DNA of 64,000 nt from Neotamlana laminarinivorans (lineage in GTDB: Bacteria > Bacteroidota > Bacteroidia > Flavobacteriales > Flavobacteriaceae): NCBI RefSeq assembly GCF_020523925.1, contig NZ_JAJAPW010000005.1:156217-220216 (forward strand), given 5' to 3'. Every line of letters begins with the position of its first letter. Position 1 is the first letter of the stretch. Positions 44,929 through 53,781 of this stretch are shown piece by piece. The position numbers were made by a program, and so were the translations under genes. The notes under the pieces were generated by a model. That model did no database searches and was not told where the DNA came from. It worked only from the letters and a program-made list of their open reading frames with translations.

Positions 44929-47130
44929 ATGTCTGTAGACAAAACTGACTTACAAGCATCACTAAAACAATATTTTGGTTTTGGTGCGTTTAAAGGTCTC
45001 CAAGAAAGTGTGGTAAAAAGCATATTATCAGGGCAGCATACTTTTGTAATAATGCCAACAGGTGGTGGTAAATCTTTATGTTACCAGTTGCCGGCTTTAA
45101 TGCAAGAGGGTACGGCTATAGTTGTATCGCCTTTAATTGCTTTAATGAAAAACCAGGTAGATGCCATTCGTGGTCTATCAAATCAAGAAGGTATTGCACA
45201 TGTTTTAAACTCGTCTCTCAACAAAACCGAGGTAAAACGTGTTAAGGAAGATATCGTTAACGGTGTAACTAAATTGTTATATGTTGCTCCAGAATCTTTA
45301 ACTAAAGACGAAAATGTAGAGTTTTTAAGAACTGTAAAAATATCGTTTTTAGCTATTGATGAAGCACACTGTATTAGTGAATGGGGACACGATTTTAGAC
45401 CAGAATATCGCAATTTAAGGAGTATAATTGGTAGAATAGGAGACAATATACCTATTATTGGTTTAACCGCTACCGCTACGCCTAAAGTACAAGAAGATAT
45501 AATAAAAAACTTAGGTATAACAGGTGCAAATACATTTAAAGCATCTTTTAATAGGCCTAATTTATATTACGAAGTAAGGCCAAAAACAAAACAAGTAGAT
45601 GCAGATATAATACGTTTTATAAAACAAAACGAAGGTAAATCTGGTATTGTTTATTGTTTAAGTCGTAAACGAGTAGAGGAGTTAGCTCAAGTACTTCAAG
45701 TAAATGGTATTAACGCTGTGCCATATCACGCAGGTTTAGATGCCAAAACAAGATCTAGTCACCAAGATAAATTCTTAATGGAAGATGTAGATGTTGTTGT
45801 TGCAACCATTGCCTTTGGTATGGGAATAGATAAGCCCGATGTACGTTTTGTAATTCATCATGATATACCTAAAAGTATTGAAAGTTATTACCAAGAAACA
45901 GGTAGAGCGGGTCGCGATGGAGGTGAAGGACACTGTTTAGCATTTTACTCTTACAAAGATATTGAAAAGCTGGAAAAGTTCATGTCTGGAAAGCCAGTTG
46001 CTGAACAAGAAATAGGGCAAGCTTTATTACAAGAAATGGTAGCTTTTGCTGAAACATCTGTATCTCGTAGAAAATTTATACTTCATTATTTTGGAGAAGA
46101 GTTTGATAACGAAACAGGTGAAGGGGGAGACATGGATGATAATGTTCGCCATCCTAAAAAACAGCATCAAGCTAAAGATGAAGCCAAACTGCTTATAGAA
46201 ACTGTTCAAAACACTAACGAAAAATACAAATCTAAAGATTTGGTAAACGTTTTAGTTGGTAGCGAAAACGCTTTAATAAATTCTCATAAAACTAACGAGC
46301 AACCCTTTTTTGGTGCTGGTAAAAACCACGATAAAAAATACTGGATGGCTTTACTAAGGCAAGTGCTTGTATCTGGATATTTACGTAAAGATATTGAAAC
46401 TTATGGGGTTATTAAATTAACCGATGCAGGTAAAGAATTTATAAGCAACCCGGTAACATTTATGATGACTGAAGATCATGAGTTTACCGAAACTCAAGAC
46501 GATGCCATAATAACAAACTCAAAAAGTTCTGGTGCAGCAGCCGATGAGGTATTAATGGGAATGCTTAAAGACTTAAGAAAAAAGAATGCAAAAAGATTGG
46601 GTGTACCCCCGTTTGTAATTTTTCAAGATCCATCTCTAGAAGATATGGCATTAAAGTATCCTATAAGTTTAACTGAATTAGCAAATGTTCATGGTGTTGG
46701 AGATGGTAAAGCAAAGAAATATGGAAAAGATTTTGTAGCGCTAATAGCTAAATATGTAGAAGATAACGATATTGTTAGGCCAGATGATTTAGTTGTAAAA
46801 TCAACCGGATCAAACTCTGTAAATAAACTTTATATCATCCAAAATATAGATAGAAAGCTGCCTTTAGATGATATTGCTTCAGCAAAAGGTTTAAGCATGC
46901 AAGAATTTATTAAACAAATGGAAGCCATTGTATATTCTGGAACAAAACTAAATATTAATTATTGGATTGATGAGATACTAGATGAAGATCAACAAGAAGA
47001 AATTCATGATTATTTCATGGAATCAGAATCCGATAATATTAATATGGCTATAGATGAATTTGATGGAGATTATGATGATGAAGAGTTGCGTTTATACCGT
47101 ATTAAATTTATAAGTGAGGTTGCAAATTAA
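44929..47130 (+). CDS. recQ: ATP-dependent DNA helicase RecQ
   Basis: A 733-residue helicase. Motif I is MPTGGGKSLCYQLPA (residues 42-56), motif II DEAH at 144-147 with the RecQ-specific CISEWGHDFRPEY loop behind it, and motif VI QETGRAGRDG. The RQC winged-helix region follows, and an HRDC domain is seen near residues 535-600 (PPFVIFQDPSLEDMA). The C-terminal 120 residues are an acidic extension ending in a helicase-like second winged helix region, as in other Bacteroidota. Divergent from kpsF with a 182-base gap. Confidence 0.95.
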   Translation: MSVDKTDLQASLKQYFGFGAFKGLQESVVKSILSGQHTFVIMPTGGGKSLCYQLPALMQEGTAIVVSPLIALMKNQVDAIRGLSNQEGIAHVLNSSLNKTEVKRVKEDIVNGVTKLLYVAPESLTKDENVEFLRTVKISFLAIDEAHCISEWGHDFRPEYRNLRSIIGRIGDNIPIIGLTATATPKVQEDIIKNLGITGANTFKASFNRPNLYYEVRPKTKQVDADIIRFIKQNEGKSGIVYCLSRKRVEELAQVLQVNGINAVPYHAGLDAKTRSSHQDKFLMEDVDVVVATIAFGMGIDKPDVRFVIHHDIPKSIESYYQETGRAGRDGGEGHCLAFYSYKDIEKLEKFMSGKPVAEQEIGQALLQEMVAFAETSVSRRKFILHYFGEEFDNETGEGGDMDDNVRHPKKQHQAKDEAKLLIETVQNTNEKYKSKDLVNVLVGSENALINSHKTNEQPFFGAGKNHDKKYWMALLRQVLVSGYLRKDIETYGVIKLTDAGKEFISNPVTFMMTEDHEFTETQDDAIITNSKSSGAAADEVLMGMLKDLRKKNAKRLGVPPFVIFQDPSLEDMALKYPISLTELANVHGVGDGKAKKYGKDFVALIAKYVEDNDIVRPDDLVVKSTGSNSVNKLYIIQNIDRKLPLDDIASAKGLSMQEFIKQMEAIVYSGTKLNINYWIDEILDEDQQEEIHDYFMESESDNINMAIDEFDGDYDDEELRLYRIKFISEVAN

Positions 47131-47216
47131 AATTTAGCTTATTTATTTAAAGTTAGTTGTATATATGTATCCCTAAAACTTATTTGTTTAAGCTTCGGTC
47201 TTACAACTAAAAAAAT

Positions 47217-47224
47217 TATCTTTG
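47217..47224 (+). promoter_or_regulatory. -7 promoter element for the cyclophilin-FKBP gene
   Basis: TATCTTTG exactly matches the Bacteroidota -7 consensus TAnnTTTG, 19 bases before the ATG at 47,244. The -33 TTG is degenerate (TTC around 47,194). Confidence 0.55.
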
Positions 47225-47243
47225 CAGCCTAAAAAAATAAAAA

Positions 47244-48176
47244 ATGAAAGACGGTTTATACGCAAAATTCAACACTACAAAAGGCGAAATTTTAGTAGCC
47301 CTAGAATATAAAAAAACACCAGGAACAGTAGGTAACTTTGTTGCTTTGGCAGAAGGAAACTTAGAGAATAAGGTAAAACCACAAGGCACACCATATTACA
47401 ATGGTTTAAAATTTCATAGAGTTATACCAGATTTTATGATTCAAGGAGGTTGCCCACAAGGTACAGGATCTGGTAATCCAGGATATCAGTTCGATGATGA
47501 GTTTCATCCAGATCTAAAACACGACGGCCCTGGAGTTCTATCTATGGCAAATGCAGGACCAGGAACAAACGGTAGCCAGTTCTTTATTACACATGTAGAA
47601 ACACCTTGGTTAGATAATAATCATACCGTTTTTGGAAAAGTTGTAGAAGGTCAAGATGTTGTTGATGCCATTGCTCAAGGTGATGTAATTGAAACTTTAG
47701 AAATAGTAAAAGTAGGTGAAGAAGCAGAAGCTTTTAATGCCGTTGAAGCTTTTAGAACTTTTGAAGGAGCCAGAGAAAAGCGTGTTGAAGAAGAGAAGAA
47801 AGCAGCTGAAGCAGAGCTAGATAAGCTAGCTACAGGTTTTAGTAAAACAGATAGCGGTTTACGTTACCAAATTATACAAGAAGGTACAGGAAAAAAAGCC
47901 GAAAAAGGCAAAACTGTATCTGTACATTATAAAGGTCAATTAGCCGATGGTACTGTTTTCGATTCGTCTTACAAAAGAAATTCCCCTATAGATTTTCCAT
48001 TAGGTATGGGGCAAGTTATTTCAGGTTGGGATGAAGGAATTCAACTTTTAAAAGTAGGAGACAAGGCAAGATTAGTAATACCAAGTCATCTTGGGTATGG
48101 TTCAAGAGGTGCAGGAGGCGTAATTCCACCAAATGCAACATTAGTTTTTGATGTAGAACTTATGGACGTTAAGTAG
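47244..48176 (+). CDS. Cyclophilin-FKBP fusion peptidyl-prolyl isomerase
   Basis: A 310-residue protein with two isomerase domains. Residues 1 to about 160 are cyclophilin ([39 protein letters not shown]). A charged helical linker at about 165-200 ([14 protein letters not shown]) leads to an FKBP domain at about 205-310 ([44 protein letters not shown]). No signal peptide is visible, so it acts in the cytoplasm. Both domains keep their active-site aromatics. A strong terminator follows. Confidence 0.93.
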   Translation: MKDGLYAKFNTTKGEILVALEYKKTPGTVGNFVALAEGNLENKVKPQGTPYYNGLKFHRVIPDFMIQGGCPQGTGSGNPGYQFDDEFHPDLKHDGPGVLSMANAGPGTNGSQFFITHVETPWLDNNHTVFGKVVEGQDVVDAIAQGDVIETLEIVKVGEEAEAFNAVEAFRTFEGAREKRVEEEKKAAEAELDKLATGFSKTDSGLRYQIIQEGTGKKAEKGKTVSVHYKGQLADGTVFDSSYKRNSPIDFPLGMGQVISGWDEGIQLLKVGDKARLVIPSHLGYGSRGAGGVIPPNATLVFDVELMDVK

Positions 48177-48197
48177 AAATATTATAAATACATAGAT

Positions 48198-48231
48198 AAA
48201 GCACCTAATAGTAATTATTAGGTGCTTTTTA
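48198..48231 (+). terminator. Rho-independent terminator after the isomerase gene
   Basis: GCACCTAATA at 48,201-48,210 pairs with TATTAGGTGC at 48,216-48,225 around a five-base loop, followed by a T run. Confidence 0.88.
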
Positions 48232-48274
48232 TTTAATTATTTTCTTTAAATTGAAAAAATGAAATTTATGTGTG

Positions 48275-48697
48275 ATGAAGTATGTAAGAGATTCTAGTTA
48301 TTATGAAGAGGTCATAAAAGAGGTCAAATATTCCTTTGGTGAATTATTTTTATTTCAAGGTTTTGTTGTTGGAGAAATTTATGAAGGACAAACAATTAAT
48401 TGGCAAAATGCAGAATTAATGGTTGATGATGTAGTGAATTTATTAGGAACAGATGGCTCAGATATAATTTATATAAGTAATAGAGTAAATACGTATTCTG
48501 TAATAGCCTCAGATTGGCTTAAGTTTTTTAAATATAGTTATTCATTAAAATCTTATTATGTTGTTTCCACAAACAATGTAGGAACATTAAATTCTACCAT
48601 TGAAAAACTTTTTTTTAAGAAAAAAATAAAGCATTTTAATTGTTTGGACGAAGCTATTTTAGAAGCAAAAAAATTATTAAAGGAAAAAGTAAAATAA
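48275..48697 (+). CDS. Conserved small protein of unknown function
   Basis: A 140-residue soluble alpha/beta protein (SYYEEVIKEVKYSFGEL, LLGTDGSDIIYISNRVNTY, YYVVSTNNVGTLNSTIEKLF). The alternating strands and helices and the size recall STAS/SpoIIAA-like proteins seen in flavobacteria, but no diagnostic residue is visible. ATG at 48,275 is chosen; a GTG directly before it would add one residue. It is 8 bases from the DinB-like gene and probably co-transcribed with it. Confidence 0.6.
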   Translation: MKYVRDSSYYEEVIKEVKYSFGELFLFQGFVVGEIYEGQTINWQNAELMVDDVVNLLGTDGSDIIYISNRVNTYSVIASDWLKFFKYSYSLKSYYVVSTNNVGTLNSTIEKLFFKKKIKHFNCLDEAILEAKKLLKEKVK

Positions 48698-48705
48698 TAA
48701 TAATT

Positions 48706-49245
48706 GTGGAAGATTTACAGAAATTAAAATATCCTATAGGGCAGTTTAATGGCCCTGAAAAAATAACAAAAGTAGAAATTGATAGCTGGATTTTAGAATT
48801 AGAAACCTTACCAAATAAGTTAGAGTTACTTGTAGGAGTATTAACAGACAATCAATTAGATACGGTTTACAGGCCAGGTGGCTGGACGGTTAGGCAGGTT
48901 GTACATCATATTTCAGATAGCCATCATAATAGTTATTTACGATTTAAATGGGCATTAACCGAGGATAAACCTTTAATAAAGGCTTATTATGAAGATAGAT
49001 GGGCTGAACTTTTTGATTCAAAAACAGCACCTATACAAATGTCTTTAAATCATTTAAAAGCCATTCATGTAAAATTGGTATATTTATTAAAAGGCTTAAG
49101 TTTGGCAGATTTACAAAAATCTTTTATTCATCCAGAGGATAATTTAGAATATACTTTGGCATTTAATGTAGGTAAATATGCTTGGCATGGTAACCATCAT
49201 TATGCTCATATTGAGAATTTATTAAAACGTGAAAACTGGATTTAA
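48706..49245 (+). CDS. DinB/YfiT-like metal-dependent hydrolase or thiol transferase
   Basis: GTG at 48,706 is chosen as start, giving 179 residues beginning VEDLQKLKYPIGQF; an upstream ATG at 48,640 would overlap the previous gene by 58 bases. The four-helix DinB-fold pattern is clear: GGWTVRQVVHHISDSHHNSY, and near the end YAWHGNHHYAHIENL, giving the three metal-binding histidines. The YfiT (BstA) group includes bacillithiol transferases; the substrate here is unknown. Confidence 0.82.
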   Translation: MEDLQKLKYPIGQFNGPEKITKVEIDSWILELETLPNKLELLVGVLTDNQLDTVYRPGGWTVRQVVHHISDSHHNSYLRFKWALTEDKPLIKAYYEDRWAELFDSKTAPIQMSLNHLKAIHVKLVYLLKGLSLADLQKSFIHPEDNLEYTLAFNVGKYAWHGNHHYAHIENLLKRENWI

Positions 49246-49256
49246 TTTTGTAAATA

Positions 49257-49739
49257 GTGATACGACCTTTTAAAGTTGAAGATACATCCCAAATTCTTGA
49301 AATTTATAATTATTACGTATTAAACTCCACAGCTACTTTCGATTTGGAGATTTCAGAATTTAAAAGTTTTCAAGAGAAGCTAATAGGTATAAATAATAAT
49401 TTTCCATTTTTAGTTTTTGAAGAAAATAACCAAATTCTTGGTTATGCTTATGGTAGTAAATTTAGACCTCGACCAGCTTATAATGACACTGTGGAATCCA
49501 CGGTTTATGTTAAACATAACGTACATGGTAAGCAAATTGGTACAAAACTATATATACAACTATTAAAACAGCTTAAAATACAACAATTTCATACCGTATT
49601 AGGTGTTTTAACTGTGCCAAATGTAGGTAGTGTTAAGTTACATGAAAATTTAGGATTTAAACAAGTAGCCGAGTTAAAGGAAGTTGGTTTTAAATTTGGA
49701 GAATGGCAAAATGTTGGTTTTTGGCAACTAAAATTATAG
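49257..49739 (+). CDS. GNAT-family N-acetyltransferase (phosphinothricin acetyltransferase-like)
   Basis: A 160-residue acetyltransferase. IRPFKVEDTSQILEIYNYY opens the fold; ILGYAYGSKFRPRPAY and STVYVKHNVHGKQIGTKLY carry the acetyl-CoA pyrophosphate loop; FKFGEWQNVGFWQ is the typical end of the PAT/MnaT group. The start is GTG at 49,257, 11 bases after the DinB-like gene. Such enzymes acetylate amino-acid-like substrates. Confidence 0.85.
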   Translation: MIRPFKVEDTSQILEIYNYYVLNSTATFDLEISEFKSFQEKLIGINNNFPFLVFEENNQILGYAYGSKFRPRPAYNDTVESTVYVKHNVHGKQIGTKLYIQLLKQLKIQQFHTVLGVLTVPNVGSVKLHENLGFKQVAELKEVGFKFGEWQNVGFWQLKL

Positions 49740-50297
49740 CTATTTTTTCCATTTAATATTACAACCTATACTTGGTTTTTGGGTGGTTTCGTTTATTGTG
49801 TTATTTAGCAAACATTCTATGGCATGTTTTAAATCTTTTCCAGTAACTGGTAAGTTATTCCCTGGTCTTGAATCGTCAAATTGACCTCTATAAACTAAAT
49901 GTAATTCAGCGTTAAATAAATAAAAATCTGGTGTACAAGCCGCATCGTAAGCTTTTGCTACTTCTTGATTTTCATCATACAAATACGGAAATGGATAATT
50001 GTTTGCTTTAGCATGAAGTTTCATTTTATCTGGAGCGTCTTGTGGGTAATTAACAACATCGTTACTAGAAATAGCAATAAAACTTATACCTTTTTCCGCG
50101 TAAGCGTTAGCTAAATTTACAACTGTTTTATTTACATGAATAACAAAAGGGCAGTGGTTGCAAATAAACATAATTACTGTACCGTTTTTACCTTTTAACT
50201 TTTTAAGCGAAATCTGCTTTTCTGATATAGTGTCTGGTAAATTAAAATCGGGAGCTTTTGTTCCTAAAGGAAGCATATTTGAAGGTGTATTAGCCAT
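49740..50297 (-). CDS. Thioredoxin-fold (AhpC/TSA/redoxin) protein
   Basis: A 185-residue protein of the redoxin superfamily: GTKAPDFNLPDT at residues 12-23 and IMFICNHCPFVIHVN near 45-60, where CNHC is a CxxC-like pair; DENQEVAKAY and CTPDFYLF follow. It has no signal peptide, so it is cytoplasmic. The NHCPFV form is typical of a widespread uncharacterised redoxin group. Its stop abuts the stop of the facing GNAT gene, and it is divergent from the CsaA-like gene. Confidence 0.85.
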   Translation of the reverse strand: MANTPSNMLPLGTKAPDFNLPDTISEKQISLKKLKGKNGTVIMFICNHCPFVIHVNKTVVNLANAYAEKGISFIAISSNDVVNYPQDAPDKMKLHAKANNYPFPYLYDENQEVAKAYDAACTPDFYLFNAELHLVYRGQFDDSRPGNNLPVTGKDLKHAIECLLNNTINETTQKPSIGCNIKWKK

Positions 50298-50345
50298 TTC
50301 TTTTAAATTTTATTCAAATTTCGTGATTATTTGTATTTTTAAAAA

Positions 50346-50681
50346 ATGAATAAGACGATAACTTTTGAAGATTTTACTAAAGTAGATTTACGCATAGGAA
50401 CTATTATTGAAGTTAAGGATTTTCCTGAAGCAAGAAACCCAGCATACCAATTAAAAATTGATTTTGGTGATTTAGGAATAAAAAAATCATCAGCTCAAAT
50501 TACAACGTTATATTCTAAGGATGATTTACTAAACAAACAAATAGTTGCAGTTGTTAATTTTCCAAAAAAACAAATCGCTCAGTTTATGAGCGAGTGTTTA
50601 GTTTTAGGCGCTGTTAATGCCAAAGATGTAATACTTTTAAACCCAGAAAATAAGGTGAAAAATGGAACTGTAGTGTCTTAA
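50346..50681 (+). CDS. CsaA-like tRNA-binding domain protein
   Basis: A 111-residue OB-fold protein. FTKVDLRIGTIIEVKDFPEA at residues 10-29, GIKKSSAQITTLYS, and KKQIAQFMSECLVLGAV match the CsaA family, which has the tRNA-binding domain also seen at the end of methionyl- and phenylalanyl-tRNA synthetases. CsaA has been described as a chaperone with export-related activity in Bacillus. Complete; ends 4 bases before a convergent gene. Confidence 0.87.
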   Translation: MNKTITFEDFTKVDLRIGTIIEVKDFPEARNPAYQLKIDFGDLGIKKSSAQITTLYSKDDLLNKQIVAVVNFPKKQIAQFMSECLVLGAVNAKDVILLNPENKVKNGTVVS

Positions 50682-50685
50682 AATT

Positions 50686-53190
50686 TTAAAGTTCTTCTCT
50701 AAAGAAAATAGCATTCATTAGCAACTTATTGGTGCCATACCAAAAGGCTCTAAAATTAGTGTTATCTGTAAAGGCAACTATTTTACCTTGTTTTAAACGT
50801 TTAATTTGAAACGGCACGGTTTCACTAATACTATCTAAATTAGGTTTAGATATATAGCCACTTAATAGCGGGTTTTTAGTGTATTTAATTGGGTTATTAT
50901 AGCTGTTTTTATCGGCTTTTAAAAAGATATTAGTGCTTTTAAAAAGTGCAATTTTATCATTTTTTATACCAAAGTTTATAGGGTGCGATCGGTCTAATTC
51001 AGCTTCAAAAATAGCACCTTTAATAAGTTGCGCTCCAGAAAAATTACTTTTTTGCTCGTAACTTATATTTTTTGCAATTTGCTTTTGTTTTTTAAATTCA
51101 AACTTCGCTAATTCGTTACTATTAGCCCATTTTAAAGCATTAGAATAACTAATTAAAGTACCACCATTTTCAATCCAGGTTTTAATTTTTTCAGTATTAC
51201 TTTTATTTAAAGATCCGCTTGGGAAAATAATGGTATTATAACGGTTAAGATTTTTTCTGGTTAAATCTTTTGTGTTTAATTTTGTAACCATAATGTTATA
51301 TCTGGTATCTAATAAATGCCAAATTTCACCAGCATCGTAAGAGCGTATACCTTCACCTACTAATAAAGCTATCTCAGGTTTTTTAACGGTTTCAAAACTT
51401 CTGCTTCCTAGGTCTATACCACTGGTTAATCCGGTATTTGCAGCGTTTATGGTAATATGACTTTCTTCAGATACAGTTTTTAAAATTTCGTATAATTCGT
51501 CGCTATTATATTTTTGATTTTGTACTGGAATTAAAATAGTACCGTAATCGTAAGTTGTGTTGTTTAGGCTAAATACTTTTTTTGCAACCTTCGCTCTAAT
51601 CCCTTTTTTAAGTATATTATTTAATGCTTTTGGTGTGTAATATTCGTGCCATTGCATTAAGTAGGCGTAATTACTTTTTTCGGTAACTTGACCAGATTTA
51701 GGTTTTAAATCTTTTACTTCTTTATTGCCAAGCGAAGCATTTACGTTTTCTTGATAATCTAAATTAAAGGCTAACGGAAATGACCAAGCAGAGATATCGT
51801 AAAACAAACTATCTGTAAAGGTTGTTCGTTTTTCGAACATGGTATTTATTAGTCGTGTGTTTTTTTGGTTTTTAGGAATTACAAAGCTGTAACCTTTTTT
51901 GTAGGTTTTGTTACTTAAAGTCACATCGTTTTTGAGGTCGTAAAATTTAATGTTTTGACGTTTAAGTATTTCGGCTAGGTGATAGGTTGATGCAGCATCT
52001 TTTTCGTTACCAAAAATAATAGCTTTACCATTTTGTTTAGTGGCTTCGTTTCTGGCGTTTTTAAAGAAATTGTGTTGGTACTTTAAAAGCTCTTCGCGCA
52101 AGCCAACAGCGGCTTTTAAAGTAGATATAGCGGTTGTATATTGATTTCTAATAGTAAACGGAAAGGTTAAAATACCATTATCAGATTCTTGAATATGACC
52201 TCTAGAACTCGCTTGTTCGAACAAAATACCAATACCACCATTAATGTCCGGAAAGGTTGAGCCTTTACCATAATAAAAATCGTCGTAACTTTCTTCTGTA
52301 AAATAAAGAGAGCCAATTTTATCTAAAGCTTCGGCGTGATAATTGCCAATTTTTGCAGTTAATTCTTGATTTAATTTTGGTGTAAGCGGATGCGTTCTTG
52401 ATGGAATTCCTGGTTGAAAAAAGAATGATGAATTTGTACCCATTTCATGATGATCGGTTAAAATATTTGGCAACCATTTATGAAAAGTAGCAATTCTAGC
52501 TCTAGATTCTGGTAACTGTACAGGAAGCCAATCTCTGTTCATATCAAACCAGTAGTGGTTGGTTCTTCCACCAGGCCAAACCTCGTCGTATTCTCTATCG
52601 TTAGGATCTGGATTTAAATTGATGCTTTTGTTTGTATTTGCCCAATAAGCAAAACGTTGTAAACCATCTGGGTTAAAACAAGGATCGAATAAAATAACTG
52701 TGTTTTTAAGAATGTTTTTAGTTAAATCGTCTTGTGAAGCTGCCAAATAGTAAGCAGCAACCAAGGCGGCGTTTGATCCACTTGCTTCGTTACCGTGAAT
52801 TGAAAACCCTTGATAAACAACTACAGGTCTGTCGAAATTATTTTCTGTATCATTATTTGTTGCATTAATGTGGTTTTCACGAATATTTTCTAGGTTTTTA
52901 TGATTTTCTGAAGAAGTTATAGTAAGTAGCAACAGTGGTCTGTCTTCAAAAGTGGATCCTCTATTTTCTATACTAATTCTATCTGAAGCTTTAGCTAAAG
53001 CATACATGTATTGTACTAGTTTATCGTGTGTAACATGCCATTTACCAACAGGATGCCCAATGATACTTTCTGGTGTAGGGATGTTTTTGTCTAGAGGAAT
53101 GTTTTCGTTTAAATAATATGATAAATCTAGATTATTTTGAGCTTTTAATAGTGAGCAAAATAGAAGAGTAATAAATAGAATGTTTTTCAT
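50686..53190 (-). CDS. Secreted M14-family zinc carboxypeptidase
   Basis: An 834-residue protein with a signal peptide (about residues 1-17, ending LLKAQ). The M14 catalytic domain shows zinc ligands H132 and E135 in IHGNEASGSN, a third histidine in TDHHEMG (H247 region), and the catalytic glutamate E325 in GILFEQASSRG. FDPCFNPDGLQRF is the substrate-binding region. The remaining 480 residues are an extra module with a glutamine-amidotransferase-like stretch near residue 650 (IIFPSGSLNKSNTEKIKTWIENGG). Probably a periplasmic or secreted peptidase. Confidence 0.9.
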   Translation of the reverse strand: MKNILFITLLFCSLLKAQNNLDLSYYLNENIPLDKNIPTPESIIGHPVGKWHVTHDKLVQYMYALAKASDRISIENRGSTFEDRPLLLLTITSSENHKNLENIRENHINATNNDTENNFDRPVVVYQGFSIHGNEASGSNAALVAAYYLAASQDDLTKNILKNTVILFDPCFNPDGLQRFAYWANTNKSINLNPDPNDREYDEVWPGGRTNHYWFDMNRDWLPVQLPESRARIATFHKWLPNILTDHHEMGTNSSFFFQPGIPSRTHPLTPKLNQELTAKIGNYHAEALDKIGSLYFTEESYDDFYYGKGSTFPDINGGIGILFEQASSRGHIQESDNGILTFPFTIRNQYTTAISTLKAAVGLREELLKYQHNFFKNARNEATKQNGKAIIFGNEKDAASTYHLAEILKRQNIKFYDLKNDVTLSNKTYKKGYSFVIPKNQKNTRLINTMFEKRTTFTDSLFYDISAWSFPLAFNLDYQENVNASLGNKEVKDLKPKSGQVTEKSNYAYLMQWHEYYTPKALNNILKKGIRAKVAKKVFSLNNTTYDYGTILIPVQNQKYNSDELYEILKTVSEESHITINAANTGLTSGIDLGSRSFETVKKPEIALLVGEGIRSYDAGEIWHLLDTRYNIMVTKLNTKDLTRKNLNRYNTIIFPSGSLNKSNTEKIKTWIENGGTLISYSNALKWANSNELAKFEFKKQKQIAKNISYEQKSNFSGAQLIKGAIFEAELDRSHPINFGIKNDKIALFKSTNIFLKADKNSYNNPIKYTKNPLLSGYISKPNLDSISETVPFQIKRLKQGKIVAFTDNTNFRAFWYGTNKLLMNAIFFREEL

Positions 53191-53211
53191 GAAAATGAGA
53201 AATTTATAACT

Positions 53212-53241
53212 AAAAAAGCCATTAAAAAATTAATGGCTTTT
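53212..53241 (-). terminator. Rho-independent terminator for the DUF3276 gene
   Basis: GCCATTAA at 53,218-53,225 pairs with TTAATGGC at 53,230-53,237 around a four-base loop, with T-rich flank on the - strand. It lies between the DUF3276 stop and the carboxypeptidase start. Confidence 0.8.
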
Positions 53242-53260
53242 GTTTGTAATGTGTTTTATA

Positions 53261-53626
53261 TTAAATATCATCAAAATTAATATCTGTAAAACTTTCAGGA
53301 GCTTTTAATTCGGCTTCAGTTACCCTTGGGGTAGCGTATTCCTTTTTAAAATCTTTTTGGTGTCTTTCGCTAATAACTTCATCACCTTTTTCGTTTATAA
53401 TAAAATCAGTCATTTCTGCCAAAATATCTTTAAACTCGGCAAAGTCTTCTTTGTAAATATAAATTTTGTGTTTTTTGTAATGGAAAGACCCATCATCATT
53501 TGTAAATTTTTTACTTTCAGTTATTGTAAGGTAATAATCGTCTGCTTTTGTAGCTCTAACGTCAAAAAAGTAAGTTCGTCTTCCGGCTCTTAATACTTTT
53601 GAAAAAATTTCCTCTTTCTCCATCAT
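53261..53626 (-). CDS. PUR-type nucleic-acid-binding protein (DUF3276)
   Basis: A protein of about 121 residues. KVLRAGRRTYFFDVRATKAD near the N-terminus, YLTITESKKF and KHKIYIYKEDFAEF form the PUR-alpha-like repeat of the DUF3276 family found almost only in Bacteroidota; members bind DNA or RNA. A longer frame begins at TTG 53,635, but ATG codons at 53,626 and 53,623 are more likely starts. The C-terminal 30 residues are acidic and less conserved. Confidence 0.87.
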   Translation of the reverse strand: MMEKEEIFSKVLRAGRRTYFFDVRATKADDYYLTITESKKFTNDDGSFHYKKHKIYIYKEDFAEFKDILAEMTDFIINEKGDEVISERHQKDFKKEYATPRVTEAELKAPESFTDINFDDI

Positions 53627-53781
53627 GTCATTCAAGGTTTGATTGAAATAAGTTGTGTTTGTTAAATTGTTTGTAATTCCAAAAATCTAAAAAAAACTCT
53701 TATTAACCAACAAATTATAAATTTTCTTTTGCAAAAGCACGATTTTTGTGGGTAAAATTCAACAAAAAATGAATTAAAATG

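Noticed and set aside
48640..48705. ATG at 48,640 as start of the DinB-like gene
   Set aside because: It would overlap the preceding gene by 58 bases and add a lysine-rich, non-conserved stretch; GTG at 48,706 fits the family start.
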